A stretch of DNA of 64,000 nt. Source: Bacteroidota bacterium (GTDB lineage: Bacteria > Bacteroidota > Bacteroidia > B-17B0 > Aurantibacillaceae). Position numbers and translations under genes: made by a program. Shown here in pieces: positions 56,915 to 64,000 of this stretch (position 1 is the first letter of the stretch; each line of letters begins with the position of its first letter). The stretch covers positions 16,284-80,283 of the forward strand of contig JAJNBG010000009.1 of the NCBI GenBank assembly GCA_021155905.1, in the 5' to 3' direction. The notes under the pieces are model-generated. The model saw only the letters and a list, made by a program, of their open reading frames with translations, was not told the origin of the DNA and did not search any database.

Positions 56915-58138
56915 TTAATTGGATAAATGTTTAATCGCTTCTTCTACTGAGGTTGTGCCGGTATAAAAACTGTTTATTTTATGAATTACACCTTCTATAA
57001 CTGAATCGGGGCATGATGCGCCACTCGTTAAAATAATGCGCACCGGCTTTTTGTCGGGTAAAAAATGTGTGCTGGTTAAATGTTTTTTATTAGGGTAGTC
57101 AAAATGATGGATAGTGTCCTTATCAATAATTTCTTTTTCAGAGTTAATAAAATAGGTATGAAATTTACGCTCACACAATTCCACGAGGTGTGACGTGTTA
57201 CTGCTGTTATACCCACCCATGACGATAGCAAGGTCCGCTTCTGCTTCTAAAAGTCCATAGGTTGCATCCTGATTTTCATTGGTTGCATAGCACAGTGTGT
57301 CACGTGTATCGGCAAAATGATCCGCAATATTTTCCGGACCGTATTTGTTTATCATTACCTGTTTAAAATAGTCCGCAATTTCCTGTGTCTCGCTGGCAAG
57401 CATCGTGGTTTGATTGATCACACCAATGCGTTGCAAATCCGTTTCAATATTCAGATTTTTTGAATACCGGTCTTTAAAATCGATTTCAAATTGTTCTTTG
57501 GGTTTATTTCCTGAGATGTATTCAGCCAGTAATTTGGATTCTTCCAGATCCCTCACAATAATGGCTTTGTTGTGTTTATCACTTCTTGAAAAGGTAGCTT
57601 TTGTTTCTTCGTGGTTATGTTTCCCATGAATAATAATCGTGTAATGATCTTTGCCGATTAGTTCTGATTTTTTCCAGACACGTTCTACAAAAGGGCAAGT
57701 GGTATTGTAAGCTTCCGTTTTGATGTGTTTTGATTCCAACAGTTCCAAAATATTCAATGGCGCGCCAAAAGCAGGAATGATTACAATATCATCCGGGGTC
57801 AAGGTATCAAAAGAAATTAACTGATTGCCATTTGTATCCTGTAAAAATTGCACTCCTCTTTCAACGAGGTCTTTATTTACGTCCGGATTATGAATCATCT
57901 GACTTAATAGAAAAATACGTTTGCCCGGATTTTCTTCCAATGCTCTGAAAGAGATTTCAATGGCGTTTTCAACACCGTAACAAAATCCAAAATGCCTGGC
58001 TATCAGGTATTGTACCGGTCCAAAATCGAGAAGAGTAGGAGAGTTGTCTCTCTTACGCGGATCCTGTATTTTCCGGTACTGTTTTATTTTGCTGATGATC
58101 GGGCTTCTATAAAACTCCGGTACTTTAAATGCTTTCAT
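56915..58138 (-). CDS. ispH: 4-hydroxy-3-methylbut-2-enyl diphosphate reductase
   Basis: HFGFCYGVENAIEIS, LSQMIHNPDVN, TTCPFVERVWKKS, TSGASCPDSVIEGVI. Confidence 0.92.
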   Translation of the reverse strand: MKAFKVPEFYRSPIISKIKQYRKIQDPRKRDNSPTLLDFGPVQYLIARHFGFCYGVENAIEISFRALEENPGKRIFLLSQMIHNPDVNKDLVERGVQFLQDTNGNQLISFDTLTPDDIVIIPAFGAPLNILELLESKHIKTEAYNTTCPFVERVWKKSELIGKDHYTIIIHGKHNHEETKATFSRSDKHNKAIIVRDLEESKLLAEYISGNKPKEQFEIDFKDRYSKNLNIETDLQRIGVINQTTMLASETQEIADYFKQVMINKYGPENIADHFADTRDTLCYATNENQDATYGLLEAEADLAIVMGGYNSSNTSHLVELCERKFHTYFINSEKEIIDKDTIHHFDYPNKKHLTSTHFLPDKKPVRIILTSGASCPDSVIEGVIHKINSFYTGTTSVEEAIKHLSN

Positions 58139-58145
58139 TATATTA

Positions 58146-58236
58146 ATTAGTCAATTTGATTATTTGACAATGTGACAATTATATTAATTTTAAATTCATT
58201 TTTTTCAATTGTCGAATTGACTCATCGACTCATTTT
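58146..58236. repeat. intergenic repeat family B, copy 2 (reverse orientation)
   Basis: Reverse complement reads ATGAGTCGATGAGTCAATTCGACAATTG...ATTGTCACATTGTCAAATAATCAAATTGACTA, matching 6961-7052. Confidence 0.7.
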
Positions 58237-58240
58237 CAAA

Positions 58241-58534
58241 TTATTTCAATACCAACTCTTTTATCAACCTCTTCCCAACAAATTTATTTACTTTTTCAAT
58301 AATGGCCTCTTTTGCATAAGATGTTTCATTCCGGATAATGGATGAATCTATGGAGACAAACAAAATTCCCTGCGCATAATTTATCTGGGTGGTATGTCTG
58401 GCAACTGTTTTGCCAACAATGCCTTCCCAACCATTTCTAATCGCAAAGATGCTGTATTTCTCATCCAGTTTTTCTTCTTTGAAAATCTGGGAAATGGCAT
58501 CGCCTAATTTTATGAGGTTATTATTCTTCGCCAT
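58241..58534 (-). CDS. DUF721/DciA-like protein
   Basis: 97 aa, overlaps recF 3' end; WEGIVGKTVARHTTQINYAQGILFVSIDSSIIRNE. Confidence 0.75.
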   Translation of the reverse strand: MAKNNNLIKLGDAISQIFKEEKLDEKYSIFAIRNGWEGIVGKTVARHTTQINYAQGILFVSIDSSIIRNETSYAKEAIIEKVNKFVGKRLIKELVLK

Positions 58535-59633
58535 GTTTCTCTATTGAACCATTATTCACTATATAAATCAAATGTTCAGAATTATTCTGCTCGAACATTG
58601 CCTGGATCCTGTCCGGATGGGTATCGGTAATAAATACCTGTCCGAATTCATCTCCGCTCACCAGGTCAATCAGCTGCTTAAAACGGGTTTCGTCCAGTTT
58701 GTCATAAATATCATCCAACAATAATAATGGCTTAGTGTGTTTTTTGTCTTTGATGAGTTCAAACTGGGCCAGCTTCAATGCCAATAAATAGGATTTCTGT
58801 TGTCCCTGCGACGCGAACTTTTTAAGGCTATTGCCCATCAGTTTAAAATTCAAATCATCCCGGTGCGGACCAACCGTCGTATGGTGAACCGCCCTGTCCC
58901 TGGATAAGACGGATAGTAAAACGGTTTGGTAGGAGATGTCTTTAATAGACGAATCATATTCTAAACTTACTTCCTCTTTGCTGCCACTAATGAACTGATA
59001 GTTTTTGATAAACAAGGGAATAAATTCTTCCAGAAAATGCTTTCGGATTCTAATAATTTCCTGTCCATGAATCACCAACTGTTCATCCCAGATCTCAAGG
59101 CTCATATTGTCAAATGTCCTGCTTTCGTAAAACTGTTTTAACAGGGCATTGCGTTGATGAAGCACATGATTATAAGCAATTAATTTCTCCAGGTACACTT
59201 TATCGTATTGGGAAATGATACTGTCCATGAACTTCCTTCGAACTTCACTACCATCCCATATTAATTCAATATCGGAAGGAGAGATCATCACTAAAGGGTA
59301 CAATCCGATATGTTCTGATAGACGCTCGTATTCCTTTTTATTGTGCTTGAATTGTTTTTTATGGCCGCGTTTTACGCCACAAAAGATTTCATGCGTTTCT
59401 CCGTTTTTTTGGATCCAGGCTTGGATGGCAAAAAACGGAAGATCATGTTTGATATTTTGGCTGTCAATGGCATTAAAAAAACTTTTACAGAAAGAAATGT
59501 AATGGATGGCATCCAGTAAATTGGTTTTCCCCATTCCATTATTACCCACAAAACAATTAAATTTAGAGCAAAACTCCAGTTGAGCTTCGTCGTAATTTTT
59601 AAAATTGATGAGGGATAATTTTTCTAAAATCAT
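58521..59633 (-). CDS. recF: DNA replication/repair protein RecF
   Basis: FVGNNGMGKTNLLDAIHYIS, SQGQQKSYLLALKLAQ, LLLDDIYDKLDETR. Confidence 0.95.
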   Translation of the reverse strand: MILEKLSLINFKNYDEAQLEFCSKFNCFVGNNGMGKTNLLDAIHYISFCKSFFNAIDSQNIKHDLPFFAIQAWIQKNGETHEIFCGVKRGHKKQFKHNKKEYERLSEHIGLYPLVMISPSDIELIWDGSEVRRKFMDSIISQYDKVYLEKLIAYNHVLHQRNALLKQFYESRTFDNMSLEIWDEQLVIHGQEIIRIRKHFLEEFIPLFIKNYQFISGSKEEVSLEYDSSIKDISYQTVLLSVLSRDRAVHHTTVGPHRDDLNFKLMGNSLKKFASQGQQKSYLLALKLAQFELIKDKKHTKPLLLLDDIYDKLDETRFKQLIDLVSGDEFGQVFITDTHPDRIQAMFEQNNSEHLIYIVNNGSIEKHGEE

Positions 59634-59680
59634 TGAACCTTAAAGGTACGAATGAAAACCTGATTTTAGAAGAGTGTTAA

Positions 59681-60355
59681 TTAATTTAGGTTAATTGTAT
59701 AAGTATTTACTGAACCGCAGCCCTGCGAAACGATGGTATCGTATTGCGTTTTATTCGTTTGAGTGTTTTGATCAAAGTAATTTGTTTTTACAATGTTTTT
59801 CGCATCAGAATAGCCGAATATTACGTATGCAGGACCATTGTATTGAGATTGCTGCGACCAGGTACCACCACTTTTATACTCTTTCATATAGCTTGGCAAA
59901 TGGTCAATTCCCGAAGATGTTATAGTATACGTTGCCTGTTGAATCGAAATGGGAGCAGTAATGGTTAAATTTAATTCAGAATAGCACACCATTTGAATGT
60001 TTCTCATTAAACTGGTTTTTCCTACAAATTTTAAATCATTATCAGTAACGCTATGTGCTTGAGATACAGCGTTAATATCTCTGTAAATTGGATCCTCAAC
60101 TACTACCCATGCTAAGCCTGATATAGTAACGTTTTTAAAAATAAAGTGTCCATTAGCATCGGTTTTTTGTATTCCAAGAGTTGAACCACCACCCCTATTT
60201 GCAGATGATGCACCGTTAATTACCACATCTATATTTGGTAGTGCTAATCCTGTATGAACATCAGTTACAAGTCCTTCTACGTTAATTTTGCGTTTTCTTT
60301 TACAGCTTATGCATATTAAGCTCATGATCAGTATTAAGTAAAAGGATTGTTTCAT
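59681..60355 (-). CDS. hypothetical lipoprotein with carboxypeptidase-regulatory-like fold
   Basis: Lipobox MSLICISC; VEGLVTDVHTGLALPNIDVVINGAS...ADGHFIFKNV-like region. Confidence 0.65.
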   Translation of the reverse strand: MKQSFYLILIMSLICISCKRKRKINVEGLVTDVHTGLALPNIDVVINGASSANRGGGSTLGIQKTDANGHFIFKNVTISGLAWVVVEDPIYRDINAVSQAHSVTDNDLKFVGKTSLMRNIQMVCYSELNLTITAPISIQQATYTITSSGIDHLPSYMKEYKSGGTWSQQSQYNGPAYVIFGYSDAKNIVKTNYFDQNTQTNKTQYDTIVSQGCGSVNTYTINLN

Positions 60356-60402
60356 GAATACGAAGGTGGGAATTTTGAGAGCTCAGTATAAGTTTAACTA
60401 GT

Positions 60403-60789
60403 TTATTTTCTTTCCAAAATGTTGTTCAGCCATTCAATGGCTTTTGCTTCTTCATTAAATTTTTCAGTCATCACTTTTGGCTGGTAAACAGTTATCATCG
60501 AATTTGCCCCAATCCTTCCGGCTAATCCTTTAAATAACAGTGCAACGGCTATTCTGTATTTTGCAGGTTCTTCTCCGGCAGAAAACCGACGGGCTTCGTC
60601 AGAACTCATGGAATTTAACCTGGTATCGATAAGTACAACATGGGGTTGATTATTAGTAAGTCTATTTTCCGCTTCATGGTTTTCCTGCATGTCTTTCAAA
60701 TCCAGATATACTTCGTCCAGCATGGTCATCCTGACAAAGTTCTCTTTTTCTAAAGTAATGATAGCTGTCCGCGTAGTAATAGAATTCAT
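60403..60789 (-). CDS. STAS/SpoIIAA-like fold hypothetical protein
   Basis: PHVVLIDTRLNSMSSDEARRFSAGEEPAKYRIAVALLFKGLAGRIGANSMITVYQPKVMTEKFNEEAKAIEWLNNIL. Confidence 0.6.
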   Translation of the reverse strand: MNSITTRTAIITLEKENFVRMTMLDEVYLDLKDMQENHEAENRLTNNQPHVVLIDTRLNSMSSDEARRFSAGEEPAKYRIAVALLFKGLAGRIGANSMITVYQPKVMTEKFNEEAKAIEWLNNILERK

Positions 60790-60828
60790 GTATTCTGAGC
60801 CTAAAGCTATAAATATAATTCAATAAAA

Positions 60829-60859
60829 AAGCCTCATTCGCCGCTGACGAATGAGGCTT
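60829..60859 (-). terminator. terminator downstream of secDF
   Basis: AAGCCTCATTCG-ccgctga-CGAATGAGGCTT. Confidence 0.8.
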
Positions 60860-60876
60860 CAAAAATATGCTTAGGA

Positions 60877-63800
60877 TTATTTTCGCTTATCGAAATCCAC
60901 AACAATTGGTGTAGAGATACATAATGAAGAATATGTACCAATGACACGTCCGATTAATAACGCGAAGATGAATCCACGAATGCTTTCTCCACCGAAGATG
61001 AAGATTACTAATAATACGAAGAATACAGTTAACGACGTTAAAATGGTACGGCTTAAAGTACTGTTTAACGCGTAGTTAATTAGAGTATTACGTTCTGCGA
61101 CTGTAGAATCTGCTTTTTCATTTTCTGATAAACGCTCACGGATCCTGTCAAATACAACTACGGTTTCAGTCATGGTATAACCCATTACCGTTAAGATAGC
61201 CGCGATGAAATCCTGTCCGATTTCTAATGAGAAAGGAACGATACCATCTAAAATTGTATAGAAAGATAATACCACCAACACGTCATGGAATAAAGCGACA
61301 ACCGCTCCTAAACCATATTGCCATTTCTTGAATCGAACAACGATGTAAACGAACATCACTAAACATGAGAATAAAATCGCAGCATAAGCGCCATATAAAA
61401 TATCTGTTGCAATGGTAGGCCCCACTTTTTGCTGACTTACAATTTCATGTTTTACATTCAGAGTATTTAAACCGTCATTTAATGCTTTTTCAACTTCTGA
61501 ATCAACCGTTGCTGAATTATCAGATACACGGTAAGAAGTAGTCACTTTCATTTGGTTACTGGCACCAACAGTTTTTACTTCTAAAGAGGCATCTTTAAAT
61601 GCTGATTTTAAAGATTGTTTCACGTCTTCCGTATTCATTTCTTTTTCGAAACGAACCTGGTAAGTACGGCCACCTTTGAAATCCACACCTAATTTTAAAC
61701 CACCATGAGCAAAATACATCACTGTTCCTAAAACAATAATAGCAGTTGAGATGGCGTAGTAAATCTTTCTGCGGCCAACGAAGTTGAAGGCTACATTTTT
61801 GAAAGAATTTCTTGTGGCGCTATTATCAAATGGAATATCCATTTTACGCTCCAGCATCCATTCAAAAATAACACGGGTGATTAAAATTGCAGAGAATAAA
61901 GAAGCACCGATACCGATTAATAAGGTAGTAGCGAAACCCTGAACCGGTCCGGAACCAAATACCATTAAGATAATCGCCAGGATTGCTAAGGTAACGTTAG
62001 AGTCAATAATTGAACTCATCGCGTGTTTGAAACCTTCTTTAATAGATTGGGAAACACTTTTTCCATGGGCTAATTCCTCACGGATACGCTCAAAGATAAG
62101 GATGTTGGCATCCACGGCGAGACCGATGGTGAGTACGATACCGGCAATACCGGGTAAAGTTAACACGGCATTCATGGAAGCCAGGATACCCATAATAAAG
62201 AACATGTTGGCAATTAACGCGATGTTAGCAACCATACCTGCTTTATTGTAATACATGTACATAAATATCAGGATCACAATTAAAGCGATAACGGTTGACA
62301 TTAAACCGGAATCAATTGCTTCCTGACCTAAAGTAGGACCAACAACGCTTTCCTCAACAATACGGGCAGGAGCAGGTAATTTACCCGCGCTTAATACTGC
62401 TGCTAATGTGTTTGCTTCTTCTACAGTAAAGTTACCGGTGATCTGAGATTTACCACCTTTGATTTCACCATTAACAGTTGGTGCAGAATATACCATGTTA
62501 TCCATTACCACTGCAATTGAGCGACCTTTCTTGTCACCCTGAGGAGAATTGTCTTTGGTCAATTTTGCCCATTTTGTAGCTGCTTCACCGGTCATGGTCA
62601 TACTAATGTATGGGTGACCACCACTTTGAGCATCAAAATCAGGACGTGCATCCGTGATGATATCACCATACATAGCCGCTTTACCGCTTCTGTCTGTTAT
62701 TTTGATCGCATATAATTCATAATAAGAACCGATAATTTCACCTGATTCGTTTTTCACTTCTTCAGGTTTTGCGCCCCACATGAATTTCAATTTATTCGGC
62801 AGGTAAGATTTTAGAGAAGGATGTCTTAATAAAGCGTTTGCTTTAGCTGTATCTTCCTTGCTGTATGCTCTTGCAACCACAGGACCCGGTAAAAACTGCT
62901 CAGGTTGTTGTGTTTGCTGGTTAAAAGATACATTCGCTTTTAAAGGACATGGTACATTTCCAACATAAATTAAAGGGAAACGCATGTTGAAGGAATCCAG
63001 CGACGTTGGAACGGTAGAATTTGTTTTAACTGAAGACACAGCAGCAGTATCGATTACACCTTTTGCAGTGTCATTTGCTGCGACAGATGGAGATTTAACT
63101 GCAGTCGTATCAGTTGCTTTAACAGTAGTGGTATCTTTCTTACCACTGTCAAAGTTTGGATATAATGCTTTTGATAATTTATCATTCGCTCCGATTAACA
63201 GGTTACCTAATTCAGTATTATCATAAGTTTCCCAGAACTCAAGGTTAGCTGTTCCCTGTAATAATTCACGTACACGCTCTTTATCTTTTACACCCGGTAA
63301 TTCAACTAATATACGTCCGCTGTTTCCTAATTTTTGGATATTTGGTTGTGCAACCCCAAAACGGTCGATACGGGAACGGAATGTTTTTTCAGAGTTAGAG
63401 ATAGACTCATCTACTTTTGTGCGGATAAATTTAAGAACCTCGTCATTTGTAGCATTATAAGCAACGCTTCCTTTTAATTCGATAGTCTGGAACAATGGTG
63501 CTAATTGTCCTGACGGCGCATTGGCTTTGTATTTTTTCTCAAACAAAGTCAGGAAATCGTCATTGTTGCCAACTCCCATGTTCGCCTGCGCATCTTTGAT
63601 AGACTGGTTGAAAGCCGCATCCGGGTTATTGTTGGATAAATTCTTTAAGATGTCCGCTACGGAAATTTCCAAAGTAACGTTCATACCACCTCTTAAATCC
63701 AGACCTAAGTTGATCTCACGCTTTTTACATTCTTCGTAAGTATAACTTGCAAAAATCAAGTCATAAACCGGTGTGGTTTTAACAGAATCCAGGTATCTGT

Positions 63801-64000
63801 CAACTAATTTTTCTTTTAAAGAATCTACATAAAATAACTCTCTTGTAGCGTCCCCGTTAGCATATTTCTTAGCTGTTGTCTGAACTCCCGCAGAAGTGGA
63901 TATGGTTTCCGCGTATTCTTTGGCTTCATTTTCAACTCCACGGGTTACCCATGTGAAGGATAAATAAAAAATACAGGCAAGCGCTAAAAGTATAGCGAAA
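60877..64000 (-). CDS. secDF: protein translocase subunit SecDF (fused), 5' end beyond window
   Basis: LGLDLRGGMNVTLEI, GIAGIVLTIGLAVDANILIFERIREE, VDFKGGRTYQVRF, GYTMTETVVVFDRIRE. The supplied ORF stops at TTG 63759, but the frame stays open to 64000 (ILLALACIFYLSFTWVTRGVENEAKEYAETISTSAGVQTTAKKYANGDATRELFYVDSLKEKLVDRYLDS...). Confidence 0.95.
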   Translation of the reverse strand, partial: FAILLALACIFYLSFTWVTRGVENEAKEYAETISTSAGVQTTAKKYANGDATRELFYVDSLKEKLVDRYLDSVKTTPVYDLIFASYTYEECKKREINLGLDLRGGMNVTLEISVADILKNLSNNNPDAAFNQSIKDAQANMGVGNNDDFLTLFEKKYKANAPSGQLAPLFQTIELKGSVAYNATNDEVLKFIRTKVDESISNSEKTFRSRIDRFGVAQPNIQKLGNSGRILVELPGVKDKERVRELLQGTANLEFWETYDNTELGNLLIGANDKLSKALYPNFDSGKKDTTTVKATDTTAVKSPSVAANDTAKGVIDTAAVSSVKTNSTVPTSLDSFNMRFPLIYVGNVPCPLKANVSFNQQTQQPEQFLPGPVVARAYSKEDTAKANALLRHPSLKSYLPNKLKFMWGAKPEEVKNESGEIIGSYYELYAIKITDRSGKAAMYGDIITDARPDFDAQSGGHPYISMTMTGEAATKWAKLTKDNSPQGDKKGRSIAVVMDNMVYSAPTVNGEIKGGKSQITGNFTVEEANTLAAVLSAGKLPAPARIVEESVVGPTLGQEAIDSGLMSTVIALIVILIFMYMYYNKAGMVANIALIANMFFIMGILASMNAVLTLPGIAGIVLTIGLAVDANILIFERIREELAHGKSVSQSIKEGFKHAMSSIIDSNVTLAILAIILMVFGSGPVQGFATTLLIGIGASLFSAILITRVIFEWMLERKMDIPFDNSATRNSFKNVAFNFVGRRKIYYAISTAIIVLGTVMYFAHGGLKLGVDFKGGRTYQVRFEKEMNTEDVKQSLKSAFKDASLEVKTVGASNQMKVTTSYRVSDNSATVDSEVEKALNDGLNTLNVKHEIVSQQKVGPTIATDILYGAYAAILFSCLVMFVYIVVRFKKWQYGLGAVVALFHDVLVVLSFYTILDGIVPFSLEIGQDFIAAILTVMGYTMTETVVVFDRIRERLSENEKADSTVAERNTLINYALNSTLSRTILTSLTVFFVLLVIFIFGGESIRGFIFALLIGRVIGTYSSLCISTPIVVDFDKRK

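Noticed and set aside
63700-64000. SecDF start at TTG 63759 as given in the ORF track
   Set aside because: The reading frame continues uninterrupted to the window edge and encodes the expected N-terminal TM/periplasmic region.
1-64000. Prophage, integrative element, toxin-antitoxin or defence island
   Set aside because: No integrase, transposase, phage structural, restriction, TA or known defence-domain proteins were recognised; the gene content is predominantly housekeeping and T9SS cargo.

Overview
The window is a 64-kb piece of an AT-rich Bacteroidota chromosome. It contains gldD, one PorP/SprF-type protein, four proteins with type-A T9SS C-terminal domains and one with a type-B domain. 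Most of it is ordinary core genome: rnhA, CDP-alcohol phosphatidyltransferase, tRNA-Lys, kdsA, folA, gpsA, ssb, gldD, a UvrD/PcrA helicase, rbfA, mqnA, accB/accC, arginine decarboxylase, der, carA, uvrA, ispH, recF and secDF. I saw no phage, IS element, CRISPR array, plasmid genes or obvious defence island, and no clear-cut unknown multi-gene system. Points worth a second look: (1) a kdnA-kdnB-kdsA block that should make 8-amino-Kdo; (2) two exported-protein genes, and possibly a third, with no usable ATG/GTG/TTG where the signal peptide begins but an ATT codon there; (3) a dihydrolipoamide-dehydrogenase-fold flavoprotein that has lost its redox disulfide and gained C-terminal cysteines, in an operon with an M1 peptidase-like/beta-barrel protein and a TPR-SpoIIE phosphatase; (4) a small secreted protein made of a 16-aa repeat; (5) at least five structurally different intergenic repeat families; (6) a palindrome overlapping the arginine decarboxylase promoter, and promoter boxes only 5-6 nt from start codons; (7) a giant Ig-repeat type-B T9SS cargo adjacent to its PorP-like partner. 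Family names come from recognising motifs by eye; no database search was run.
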